Assembly: GCF_000276665.1 (NCBI RefSeq)
Contig: NW_004955484.1
Span: forward strand, 858,090-922,089
DNA: 64,000 nt
Direction: 5' to 3'
From: Chinchilla lanigera
Lineage: Eukaryota; Chordata; Mammalia; Rodentia; Chinchillidae
Under the pieces are notes generated by a model. That model did no database searches. It was not told where the DNA came from and was given only the letters and a program-made list of their open reading frames with translations. Position numbers and translations under genes: made by a program. Positions 23,336 through 33,845 of the stretch are shown piece by piece (position 1 is the stretch's first letter; the number at the start of each line of letters is the position of its first letter).

Positions 23336-23643
23336 ATGCAGAGCAAGATAGGAACTCTGCTTATGCAACCAATGGGCAGAAGACACCTTTATTTAAGGAG
23401 ACAGATTGTACCAGACTTTCTGGTATGCACTGCAAATAGTACTGAAATGAAACTTTCAAAACCAGACCAATAGTGAAGATTTGCAAAGCACATATCTAAC
23501 AGGGGACTCGAAAATACAACATAGACAGCAGTATTATATCTCCTCATATAAGGACAATTAAGACTTCACCAAAATTAAAGCATTTTCTCAAGACAATGAA
23601 AAGACAAGGCATAGGCTCAAAAAAATATTTGTAAATCCCACAT

Positions 23644-23758
23644 CCAGGTTATATAAACAGGGCTGGGGATTTAGCTCAGCGACAAAAGCGCCTGCCTGGC
23701 AAGCGCAAGGTCGTGAGTTCGGTTCCCGGTACCAGAGAAAAACCAGGTTATATAAACA
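23644..23758 (+). repeat. ID-type SINE with 16-bp target duplication
   Basis: The body at 23660-23742 is one of the cleanest ID copies here: GGGCTGGGGATTTAGCTCAG, CCTGCCTGGCAAGCGC, GAGTTCGGTTCCCGGTACCAG-type end. The A-box and B-box regions of the pol III promoter are intact by eye. Perfect direct repeats CCAGGTTATATAAACA lie at 23644-23659 and 23743-23758. The tail is only GAGAAAAA, so it is very short. Confidence 0.97.
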
Positions 23759-24369
23759 ACTCTCAAAACTCAAACATAAGAAACCAACCAACCTGATTTT
23801 TTTAATGGGAAAAATATTTGAACAAGCCCTTCACTAAGGAAAATATACAAATGGAAAATAAGCTTATGAAAGTCCATTCAACATTATTACCCATTCACAA
23901 AAAGCAAACTCAAACAACAATGTGATATCATGGCACTGTCAGTAAAGCTTTATCATATCAAGATTTGTCAAAAATGTGAAGCAACTAAATAGTCATACCC
24001 AACTGGTAAGAATGTAACATGGTACAACCACTTTGGAAAATAGTTCGTTAATTTTTAAAAAACCTAAACCATGTTATCACACAGCACACCTTTCTTCTTC
24101 TAGGCTTTTATCCTATAGAAATGAAAGCATATACGCACTCAGCAACTGGCATACACATGTCCAGAGCAATTTCATTTATCAGAGTCCTAAACTGGAAATA
24201 ATTCAAACACCCATCAACAGTAAGTGTATAAACAAATTCTGGCATATCCATAGAATGGAAAACTATCCATCAGGAAAAAGGAAAACACATGTTCAGATCT
24301 CTAAGTGATTATCCTAGGAGGAAAATGCGAAACATTTTAAAAGACCATATATGCAGCATGATGAAAATA

Positions 24370-25080
24370 TACAGTGAATGTTCCATTTTTTCAAAATAAA
24401 TATAGTAAAAGACATTGCCATTCATCCCACTTCAAAATACTCCCCCTCACTTTGAATACCCTTCTCCCATTGTTCTTTTTTTTTTTTTTTTTTTTTTTTT
24501 GTATTTTTGAGACAGGATTTCATTCTGCAGTTCACACTGGCCTTCAACTCACTTTGTAGCCCAGGTTGGCCTCAAACTCACAGTGATCCTCCTACCTCAG
24601 CCTCCCAAGACTGCTGGGATTGCAGGTGTGTGCCACCATTCCAGGCATATCCCATTGTTCTTGTCACTTTCTGAGGCAGTTCTGGAAGACCTCTTTCGTG
24701 AGGATCTTTACAAGATGTGGTGAAAATTATGGTGACTGTCCCTGCCAAGCACTATCCAACATAAAGGTAGGCTCTTGAAAACATTATGGCTTATCTTCAT
24801 CCATCTCATTCACTGAATCTGGCACTGTACATCTTCTGGCTCTTCCCCAAAGTCAAAGTAACCATGGAAAGTACACATTTTTAGCCAAATCAGGACAATG
24901 AGGCAGCCCTGACAGTGCAACTAAAGACACTTACAAAGGATTTCTGCAGTTGCTCAGAAAGAAGAAAGAATGATTAGCTAAGTGTATTTGAAGTGAGGAG
25001 GAGTATTTTAAAGGAGACTGATGACAACGTATCTTTTTCTATAATAAATTTTTCAATGTAAACATTTATCATATTTTTCA
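24370..25080 (+). mobile_element. palindromic mariner-family DNA transposon relic
   Basis: The right arm encodes a decayed transposase: SLNLALYIFWLFPKVKVTME at 24809-24868, then QLKTLTK-like text from 24919. In mariners the equivalent is DLAPCDFWLFPK; here the last catalytic Asp is replaced. The left arm (24410-24465, continuing 24663-24700) is the reverse complement of the same C-terminal region (CTCCCCCTCACTTTGAATAC against GAAGTGAGGAGGAGTATTTT). Ends are inverted too. A B1 with its own target duplication splits the left arm. It sits inside the L1M. Confidence 0.78.
24466..24662 (-). repeat. B1-type SINE with 12-bp target duplication
   Basis: Reverse B1 at 24478-24650: long T run, TTTGAGACAGGATTTCATTC, CCTCAGCCTCCCAAGACTGC and GTGTGCCACCATTCCAGGC. 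Perfect direct repeats CCCATTGTTCTT at 24466-24477 and 24651-24662. The target is the left arm of the mariner relic. Confidence 0.96.
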
Positions 25081-25569
25081 GTCCTATCTTGTAGGATTCC
25101 ATTTATATGAAATATCCAGAATAAACATATCCAGACAGAGAGAAGATTAGCGGCAGTCAGGAGCAGGAAAAGGCTAATAAGAGATGACTGCTTAATTAAT
25201 ACAGGGGTGCTTTGGGGGTAAAGAAAATTCTCTGGTAATAGTTGCACAACATGGTGAATACCCCCACCTATCATCATTTGAGTTATACACTTTCAAATAG
25301 TTAAAATGATTAACTTTATCTTATATATCTTAAAAAATTTGAAGTATGTGGCATGATTCCACTTACATGAAAGTTTAGAAAAGTCAAAAGCCTGCACTGA
25401 CAGAAAACAGGTCATTCATTACACGGGTTCATTGTGAAGTAAGAAATACGAAAGTTGTAATGAAACTTTATGGGATGACAGAATGTTCATTGTCTTCATT
25501 GTAACAATGGTTTTAGGTATGTGCACTTGTCAAAACTCATCAAACTTCACACCTTCACTGTGTTTCCTT

Positions 25570-25579
25570 TGGTTTGCAT

Positions 25580-25615
<36 letters not shown>

Positions 25616-25934
25616 TTCTATATGGTAGATATCATTAGTGCTTCTATCCTACAGATGAAGAAACTGGTATAAACTGATCAAAATATTTATGGGTATAATG
25701 TGACCCATCAGGTTGCCAGCTGGCTCCTTGTGTTTTTTTTTTTTTTGTTTTTGTTGTNNNNNNNNNNNNNNNNNNNNNNNNNNNNNNNNNNNNNNNNNNN
25801 NNNNNNNNNNNNNNNNNNNNNNNNNNNNNNNNNNNNNNNNNNNNNNNNNNNNNNNNNGAACTCACGACCTTGCGCTTGCCAGGCAGGCGCTTTTGCCGCT
25901 GAGCTAAATCCCCAGCCCCTGGTTTGCATAAATT
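25570..25934 (-). repeat. ID-led composite insertion with 15-bp target duplication and internal gap
   Basis: Perfect direct repeats TGGTTTGCATAAATT at 25570-25584 and 25920-25934. Between them, from right to left (the ID sense direction): the ID 5' part (25858-25919), a 100-N gap, a T-rich stretch (25733-25757), about 120 bp of non-ID sequence with MIR-like CTACAGATGAAGAAACTG, and a pure T run of about 30 at the far left. This is the layout of a SINE transcript that read through its own tail and carried downstream sequence. Two nested insertions are the alternative. Confidence 0.8.
25758..25857. other. assembly gap, exactly 100 N
   Basis: Exactly 100 N, a conventional placeholder, so true size is unknown. 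It lies between the T-rich tail and body of a reverse ID element. Reading frames through it are meaningless. Confidence 0.99.
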
Positions 25935-26049
25935 AAAACATTAGAAGAAGCCCAGCACCAAGAATAATCCCTGTGAAGATCCCAATCCAGGAAAGAGTGT
26001 TATGATCCACGTGGACCCAGAATCCAACAATCTCTATCTCCACTACTAA

Positions 26050-26690
26050 CAAGCTCCCATCATCTCGCTTCTGTGTTATTACAAGAATCTCCCAAAGTCC
26101 CAGTGCTTCCAACCCTCCCTGTTCCCACTTTACCTTTAACAGAAGTTAAAGGGACCTCTCTAACACCTAAGTCCAATCACACCACTTCCTTGATCCAAAC
26201 CCTTCCATGGCCTCTCATCTCAGTACAATTCCACATAAATCAAGTCCTTACCATGGCCTACAAGGTCCTCCATGATCTGGCTTTCTCTCTTATATCATTT
26301 ATCAACATGCCAGTCTAACTTACATCATCCTGGGTTCCTGGTTTATTCTAGAATATGTCACATGCACTCCCTCCCCTGTCTTTGCTCAAATGTCAGCTTC
26401 TCAAGGAAAGCTTCCTTGGATATCCTGGCTATATTTTCAAACTCTCATGAACACGTTTTTCCCACTCTATTTTTTTCCTATGTCCTCAACCTCATTAAAT
26501 GCACTGTCTCTGTTTATTATTACCATATCACCACATAATCACTCTCAAGTAATGTTGAAAGGTAATCTCCAAAAAGCAACTAACTTAGCCTGTTGGTTAC
26601 TGTCATAATCTCCCATCCCAGAACAGTGCTGAACATCTCATTGCTGAGTAGTCAAAGGAATAACTACAAAAATAAATGAATGAATGACAA
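26050..26690 (+). repeat. L2-like ancient LINE fragment
   Basis: CACTTCCTTGATCCAAACCC, TTCCATGGCCTCTCATCTCA, ATGGCCTACAAGGTCCTCCA with TGATCTGGC, TTTGCTCAAATGTCAGCTTC and the ending AACAGTGCTGAACATC with AATAAATGAATGAATGA follow a common mammal-wide repeat that I assign to LINE-2. A second copy lies at 45.2-45.9 kb. The family name is by eye. Confidence 0.55.
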
Positions 26691-27732
26691 CCAGTGAACA
26701 AAAGCTAGAAAGTTAGCAGGAGATAAGTATACTAGGGCTCATAGCAGAGGTTACAGGGTTTATTTTTTTAAATGTAAGAGAAAAAAATTGACACAAAATT
26801 TCAAAACAAGATAAGACAGTAACAGTCATTACTTATTATTATCTTCAAAGTAGTTGCTCAGATTACAAGTTATAGGCATGCAAAATTCATCAAATGATAT
26901 AAGCACAAAACTTTCTTTTCAATAAAATTAGAAATTAGTAGTATAACTATCTTAACATATGTATTTTTTCTTTTTGCTTTCTTCTTTGCTCCCTTCCTAC
27001 ATCCCAGTTGTTCTTTTCTTTTGAATACTTTCTTTCCATTCCCTAAAATCTATTGTACATTTTGGATCTTCTTTACTCTTTCAGCTTCTTACACTAGGTA
27101 GACAATATGATGTTTACACATGCAAGACTAATTTATTGCACTCATAAGTATGGTCTCAAATTTCAGCCATTTATCTACAAAAGTCTCAAGTTTATCCTTC
27201 TTTATAGCTGAGTAGTACTCCATTGTATAAAAATGCCACATCTTTTTTATCCATTCCTTAGTTGATGAGCATTTGGGTTGTTTCCAAGAGTTAGCTATGA
27301 CAAATTGTGCTACTATAAACATGGGTGAACATATATCACTGTGTACAATGTTTTCAATTCTTCTGGAAAAGAGGAATAGCTGGGTTAAACGGGACTTCTA
27401 ATCACAGCTTTTTGAGGAATCTCCACATTGATTTCCGCAGTGGTTGCACCAGTCTACACACTTCCACCAGCTGTGGAGAAGAGTTCCTTTATCCCCACAA
27501 CCCCCTCCAGCATTTGTTATTATTTATTTTCTTGATGATAACCACTCTTTCCAGGGTGAGAAGGAATCTCAGTGTTGTTTTAATTTGCATCTCTTGAATA
27601 AACAATGGTGCTGAACATTTTTTCATATATTTATTTACTGTCTGTATTTCTTCATCTGAGAAGTGTGTATTCATCCTAGATGCCTATTTTTAGATTGGGT
27701 CTTTGAATTAGAGGAGCCCGATTTTTTTTTTT

Positions 27733-27842
27733 TATTCTTTTTTTTTTTTTTTTTCCTTCCAGTACCAGGAATTGAACTCATGACCTTGTCCTTGCCAGAC
27801 AGGCACTGTGCCACTAAGCTAAATCCCCAGGCCCTATTCTTT
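27733..27842 (-). repeat. ID-type SINE, reverse
   Basis: T-rich left end, then CCAGTACCAGGAATTGAACT, CATGACCTTG, GCCAGACAGGCACTGTGCC and GCTAAATCCCCAG. Short direct repeats TATTCTTT at 27733-27740 and 27835-27842 are likely target duplications. The host is the reverse LINE-1. Confidence 0.9.
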
Positions 27843-28838
27843 ATATGCTCTAGACAGAAGTCCTTTATCTGAGGGACAGTCAGCTAAATTTTTTTCCCAC
27901 TCGATGGATTATCTTTTCACTCTATTGGTGATTTCTTTTGATGTGCTAAAGCTTTTAATATAATGAGATCCCACTTGTTGAGTCTTTGAAGTATTTCCCA
28001 TGCAGTTTAAGTTTTGTTCATGAAATCTCTGCCTCCACCTATGTCTTCAAGAATTTTACCCACTTTCTCTTCCAGTAGATTTAGTGTTTTTGTTCTAATA
28101 TTTAGATCTTTAATCCATTTTGACTTTAGTTGAGTGCATAGTGACAGATATGGGTGTAGTTTTAGTCTTCAGCATGTAGACACACAGCCAGTTTCTCCAG
28201 CACATTCATTAAAAAGGCTGTCTTTCTTCCAGTGAACGTTTGGCCCCTTTGTCAAAGATAAGGTGACTGAGTGTCTTTATGATTGTGTCTGCATTTTCTA
28301 ATCTATTCCACTGCTCCTCAGGTCTGTTTTATTGCCAGTACCATAGTGATTTTATCATATTAGCTTTGTAGTATAATTTCAAGTCAGGGATTTCGATGCC
28401 TCCTGCCTTGCCTTTGTTGCCCAGAATTGCTTTTGTTATTCTAGGTCTCTTCTGGTTCCAAATGAATTTTAGGAATGTTTTCTCTAGTTCTGTGAGAAAT
28501 GGTAATGATATTTTGATCAGGATTGCATTAAATTTGTATAACAGTTTTAAGAATATGGCCATTTTCACTATGTTGGTTCTTCCTATGAGCAAGGGTCATC
28601 TTTCCATTTTCTAATATCTTTTTCACTCTCATTTTTCAGAATACTGTAATTTTCAACATATAGATCTTTTACTTCTTTTGTTAGATTGATTGCTAAGTAT
28701 TTCATTTTTGGGGTGCTATTGTGGAGTGTGGTTTCCCTAATTTCTCTCTTGGTGTGTTTGTTGTTTGTGTACAGGAATGCTATGGATTTTTGAACGTTGA
28801 CTTTGTATCCAGATACACTACTGAATTTGATTATTAAG

Positions 28839-28939
28839 TCTAGAAGTCCTTTTTTGTGCCAGGAGTCAAATTCATGCCCTCACACTGCCAGGCAGGTGCT
28901 GTGCAACTGAACTATATCCCTGGCCCTAAATCTAGAAGT
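28839..28939 (-). repeat. ID-type SINE, reverse, short tail
   Basis: GTGCCAGGAGTCAAATTCAT, CACTGCCAGGCAGGTGCTG and ACTATATCCCTGGCCC give a diverged reverse ID at about 28848-28928. TCTAGAAGT repeats at 28839-28847 and 28931-28939. It sits in the LINE-1 reverse transcriptase region. Confidence 0.88.
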
Positions 28940-29115
28940 ATTTTGGTGGAGTTTTTGGGGTCTTCTATGTAGAGTATCATGTCATCTGTGAATGATGATA
29001 ATTTCACTTCTTCCTTTCCTATCCCTATTCCTTTTAATTCTCTCTCTTATCTAAGTGCTCTGGCTAATATTTCCAGAACTATATTGAATAGGAATGGTGA
29101 TACTTGCCCTGTTCC

Positions 29116-31660
29116 AAATGTAAGAATGAGTCATCAAAGTTTTAAATGAAGAATAATACATTCTGGATTATATTATAAACTTGTAATTGATACAAGGGAA
29201 GCAGAGAAAAAGGAGTAATTGGTGACTCTAGGCATGGATGATGGTTGTGAAGCCACAATAAAGAGGGATACTATCAAAATGATGGTATTGCCAATGACTT
29301 GAGGATTCTTTTGCTCAATTCAGATAGAAATCATGAATCAGCCAGGTGCAGCTCTGTCAGTGGTTCTGATACCATGATGATGCCAGATAATGCCAGATGC
29401 CATTATCAGTTTGCTGCTAGCCTCTGCCACTGCCAGCCACCAGCACTTGATGCTGGCTTATGCCAGACACCAGTGGTTCACTCTGCCAAGTACCGATCTC
29501 TGTCACTGATTGTTGTTGGCTGCTGGTCTCTGGATCTCTTGAGAGTTAACAGTCCCCAAGTGTTTATTGCTTTTTCTTTGGAAGCAACCACTCTGTGGAT
29601 ACTACAGAATCCTAAGTAGATTTACAGGACTTTCCAAGTCCACACTAGATTAAAAATAAATCACAAGCAGATTTATAGGACCATCAGGGTAAGGCTTTAA
29701 TGTAAGAGGACATGTGCAAAAGCACACATTAGTATACCAGAGGGAGCCCCCATAGACCAACCCAAATGTGGGTGGATTGTTGCTAATAGAGCAGCTTCAA
29801 GCCTGTGACTAGTTCAAATTCTAGCCTACTGATTGGTACAAGTGATTCATACAAATAAATGTGGGGCTGTCATTGCAGCAAGGAGCTGTTTGATTGACAG
29901 CTGCTGCCTTTCATGAAAAATGTCAGAGCTGAATCCAGAGAAACTTCAGAATGGTTAGCTATGTTCATCAGTTTATCGAGGTTTGGAAGAAGGTAGGGGA
30001 GGTGGCAATGGGCCTAATCACTCTCTTATTTTTGCCACTTTAAGAATGTTTTCCCTGCCCCTTCATATGTCTGGAGCAGTGGGAGTGGGGGAGGGGTGCC
30101 ACAGGTGGCAGTCAAATTGCACCTCTTATTGTAGTGGACTGTAGAATGGCCACTAAGTAACCCAGGAAGACAGCAAGGCAAGTTGTCTCAGACCACCTTT
30201 GGGTGGGGGGCCTAGCAAGCAGGAGTGAAAGGAAGTAAGGGGCATCATGACACCCTCAACAAAACCGTGCCTACTTCGGGCATTATAAGAAAAAAGGGAA
30301 TGGTCAAGTGTTTGTCATGTTTCAATGGGTGCCATTGATGCCAGCAAGAGAGGTTACTTTAAGGATGAGAAAATCTTAAGGACGGAGAAAGGTGTTAGTG
30401 CCGCTTGAAGACAGGAGATTCCACACAGACAAAAGGAGCCCCATGCCACTTAGTGACGTGGAAGTTACTGCTAACCTCAGCAGCTAGGGAAAAACACTAA
30501 AGCCACTCACGGAAGACAGGATCTCAGGAAACCAACCTGAGAACACACGGGAAATCAATGCCATGGATAAGTCAACTCTAAGAAGAGACGGTACTGGTTT
30601 TTAAGTCACAGATACATGCATTGATCTCACATAGAGATTGGAGAAAGACACTTGGCATATCAAACCCTGCTCCCTTCATATGTCACCTTCCAAACAGTCC
30701 TCAGTACCGCTCTGCTCTTATTCCAGATGAAATGCCCTTGAGAAATAGGAAATAGGTTAACCTTCCCTAAGTAACTCATTCTCTTGTTTAACCCTAGCTT
30801 TCTGAACTAATGCCCTTAAATCCTAGGTAAATCCTCCATACTGCAGGCTATTTTAGGAACATAATCTCTTCCCATTGCAGAATCAAACCACCTATCTCTT
30901 CAAATAGAGTCAAGTTTTGTTTTTCCTTTTTAGTACACTGAATATAAAAGTCAAAAGTAGAGCTTGAAAGGGTAATTGCATGTGATTATATTTCTTTATC
31001 ACTGATTTCAAAAGCCCATATAAACCATAATTTACCATGTCTTTGCAAATGTTACCTTGTATTGCTTATAATTTGTTAATTGTTGTGTTTCTCAAATACT
31101 CTTCTTGTAAAATTTCTGGATCTGCCTACTTATTTTATTTGAAGGTTATACTCAGATATGCTGCATTAAATAACCTTCAAATCATCTCCTCTGCATTTTG
31201 ATGTTACTAAAATTATGGCATTCCAGAAAATCAAAGTAGCAAATCTGCAATAAGCAGTGACAGAAGTGCTCCTGAGACCACTGATCAGTATAGCCTTGTG
31301 TTTTACTTTCCTTACACACAGTTTATACAGTATTTGTTGCATCCAGATTTTACTATGCTATGAACCTTAACAAATTAATTTACCTTCCAATTAAAAGGCT
31401 CAGTCATGTAAAAGGCACACATTCTCAATAGCTATACTACTTAAAATATTTGAGTCAAATATGAACAGCACCCAGGTTGTTTATTTTTTTCATTTCTGTG
31501 TCTGGCCACAGAGTAGGAACTTGATGAGAAGGTACTGAATGAGAGAAGGAGGCATTTCACAATCTGTTGGTAGGGTATGTGATGGTCTAAATATACTATT
31601 ATTAAAGGCAGAACATCCCTGAAAGGAAGTACTATATCTGCATCATTTAGGGGTATGTGA
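29116..31660. other. unassigned, GC-richer block of unknown nature at 29290-30600
   Basis: From about 29290 to 30600 base composition is less AT-rich than the surroundings, with many GCCAG words at 29338-29470 and G-rich words near 30080-30220. In reverse complement, AGCAATAAACACTTGGGGAC near 29563-29578 looks like an LTR polyadenylation region, so a degraded LTR on the minus strand is possible. I cannot name a family. The rest (30.6-31.66 kb) is ordinary AT-rich sequence. Confidence 0.35.
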
Positions 31661-32072
31661 TTTGTTCAAATTGATTCCATCCTATAGAAATCTCTAAGAT
31701 TATGTTGTTTCATACAGTATGCATAGGGTACATCAATATCCAGTTTGTGTTTGACACTATTATTGTTTCTGATGTTATTACTATAGCCAAGGTGATATAG
31801 TTATTGCTACCAACTGGTTTTCTCTATATGCCCATATCTGGACTACCTTGATGTCATTAACAATGCTATGGTCCATTCCTGGAGAACTGGGTGCTGAACC
31901 AAATATGCCACAGGCTCCCCTCCCAAATAAACAGAGGTGGTGGGATTCTGGGACAGAGCCAAAGGCCTATAGTTAGCCATGCCCAAAATGCATCAATGAA
32001 AAGCAGACACTAGCTAAAGAAGTCTCCATACTTGCAATAAATTCTCCCACTATAATCAACCCAACAAGGTTC

Positions 32073-32121
<49 letters not shown>

Positions 32122-32133
32122 GCACACACACAC
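32073..32133. repeat. (CA)n microsatellite
   Basis: About 30 CA units with one TACG interruption near 32118-32122. It lies in the forward LINE-1 5' segment. Confidence 0.98.
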
Positions 32134-32297
32134 CAAAAAAGTAGAAACATGAGAAGACAAGGCAATAAAATGCCTCCCAAACCTTCCAGCTCCCCTAAAA
32201 TTGATCCATGGAACACTGACAGGAGGGGGTGGGGATCAAAAGGCACATAGTGAATATTCAAAAGTACAACAGAGGAAGATTTAAAAAACAGATCAAA

Positions 32298-32422
32298 GGG
32301 GCTGGGGATTTAGCTCAGCGGCAAAGAGCCTGCCTGGCAAGCACAAGGTCGTGAGTTTGATTCCTGGTACCAGAAGAAAAACAAAAAAAAACCCAAACAA
32401 ACAAAAAAAGAAAAAAAAAAAA
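32298..32422 (+). repeat. ID-type SINE with long A-rich tail
   Basis: GGGGCTGGGGATTTAGCTCA, CCTGCCTGGCAAGCACAAGG, GTTTGATTCCTGGTACCAG, then about 50 bp of A-rich tail with C and G interruptions. I could not define clean target duplications. Two bases are missing in the A-box region compared with the copy at 23660. Confidence 0.95.
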
Positions 32423-33845
32423 CATCAAGAATATGGTTGGTCCTTTCAAAGAAGACATAACTAAACAGATAATGATCCTCACAAACAAAACAAGCAGTTA
32501 CTTCTGCAAATAGCCTTTTTATGTAATTTATATTGACTCCTGCTTTTTCATTGACACCTATCACTCTTATATTGTTCTTCTTTGCATCATCTTGCAGCTG
32601 TCAAATTGTTCTTTGCTATTTTTAAGAAATCTTTCCTTTCAAGGTCACTACCTGCAATGACGTCTTCAAGGTCTGAAAGTCTATCTTCAGTTTTGTTCAA
32701 GTGGTTTTGCCAGCTTCCAATGGAATTTTTAATTTCCTGGGTATCTCTTTGAGCCTGTTTCATGCATTACAGTTCTTTCCTATATTGCAAAAGATTTTGA
32801 TCTAGAACATCTAAAAAATTTTTAAAAGTCAGGACCCCAAAATAAAGATCCAATTTAAAAATGGGCATCTGAGATGAATACACACTTCTCAGATGAAGAA
32901 ATACAAATGGCAGGAAAATATATGAAAAACTGTTCAACAGCATTGGTCATTCAAGACATGTAAATTAAAATAATACTGAGATTACATCTCACCCAAGAAA
33001 GAATGGTTACATCAAGAAATCAACCAATAACAAATGCTGGCAGGGTTGTGGGGAAAAGTGAACCTTTCGCCATTGTTGGTGGAAGTGAAGACTGGCGCAA
33101 CCATTGTGGAAATCAGTGTGGAGATTCATCAGAAAACTAGCATTAGAGGTCCTATTCAACCCAGCTACTCCCCTTCTGGGTATTTTCCCAGAAGAAATGA
33201 AAACATCATACCACAGTGATATATGTGCACCTACGTTTATAGCAGCACAATTTGTAATAGCTAAATCTTGGAAATAACTCAGATGTCCATCAACCAAGGA
33301 ATGGATAAAAAAAAGGTGTGATGGTTTTATATTTTTATACAATGGAGTACTTACTCAGCTAAAAAGAAAGATAAACTTGAGGCTTTTACAGTTAAATGGA
33401 TGCAACTAGAGATCATACTCATAAGTGAAATAAATCAGACTCCCATGTGTAAACATCATATTTTCTCCCTAGTGTAAGAAACTGACAGAGTAAGTAGGAT
33501 CCAGGAGCACAATAGATAATAAAAAAAGGGAAAGAAACTGCTGAAAAGGAAAGAACAAATGGGATGGGGAAAAGGAGAAAAGAAGGAAGTGGGGAAATAT
33601 AGGTATATATACACAAGACAGCTAAAATAATTGTACTAGTAATTTCTATTAGTTCATTGAAAGGAACAGTTAGTACTTATACTGCTTGATCAACTTTGCA
33701 TGCTTGTACCTGGTAATCTGAGCTACTTTGAAGATAACAATATGCAGTATAATAACCATTGTTAATTTCCTATCATCTTGTATTGTTTTTATTAGAATAT
33801 TTTCTCTCTTTTCTTGTGTCTTTAAAATAAAAATACAAACAGTGA

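Larger units (their letters stand above)
23470..25585 (+). mobile_element. old L1M LINE-1 (ORF2 C-terminus to 3' UTR), split by later insertions
   Basis: CTCAAGACAATGAAAAGACA and AAAAATATTTGTAAATCCCA (23590-23640) begin the ORF2 C-terminal text, which continues after an ID at 23743 and reaches CATAGAATGGAAAACTATCC near 24250. A mariner relic interrupts at about 24.37-25.08 kb. The 3' UTR resumes with GATTCCATTTATATGAAATA at 25096 and ends in two successive 3' UTR-like blocks (to 25345, and 25346-25585). Confidence 0.78.
27128..29110 (-). pseudogene. LINE-1 ORF2 relic (reverse transcriptase and C-terminus)
   Basis: An open piece at 28329-28592 reads [20 protein letters not shown], then [13 protein letters not shown] and [20 protein letters not shown], a clear ORF2 thumb/C-terminal match. 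Upstream at 28981-28992 the reverse strand encodes F-T-D-D, the changed form of the reverse transcriptase active-site motif F/YADD, followed by [10 protein letters not shown] further piece at 27128-27322 reads MWHFYTMEYYSAIKKDKL. Stops and two SINE insertions show loss of function. Confidence 0.93.
26757..29115 (-). mobile_element. LINE-1, reverse transcriptase to 3' UTR, reverse
   Basis: Read in reverse: reverse transcriptase text from about 29115, ORF2 C-terminal region (28592-27128) and 3' UTR to 26757 with a T-rich left end. This is one of the better kept copies in the window. Two ID elements (27741-27834 and 28848-28928) interrupt it. It is 5' truncated within ORF2. The 3' UTR matches the fragments at 4.0, 33.7, 37.8, 49.6 and 59.7 kb. 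Confidence 0.92.
31690..33845 (+). mobile_element. rearranged LINE-1: 5' end forward, ORF1 piece inverted, 3' end forward
   Basis: Segment 1 (31690-32297, +) matches the 5' end of the copy at 61.2-61.4 kb (TATTACTATAGCCAAGGTGA against ACTACTACAACTAAGGTAAC, and GGAGAACTGGGTGCTG against GAAGAATGGGGTACTG). Segment 2 (about 32485-32815) is reverse ORF1: its complement gives the text at 11.05-11.35 kb. Segment 3 (about 32820-33845, +) is the ORF2 C-terminus and 3' UTR with its A-rich end. An ID sits at 32298 and a CA repeat at 32073. Confidence 0.72.

Noticed and set aside
23660..23742. tRNA-like sequence with A-box and B-box matches
   Set aside because: It is the tRNA-derived head of an ID SINE with target duplications, not a tRNA gene; there is no acceptor-stem pairing typical of a functional tRNA.
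25700..25936. Reading frames spanning the N run
   Set aside because: They consist mostly of undetermined residues and exist only because N codons are read as non-stop.
32073..32133. CA repeat considered as Z-DNA or a regulatory element
   Set aside because: Common microsatellite; nothing around it beyond a LINE-1 segment suggests regulation.
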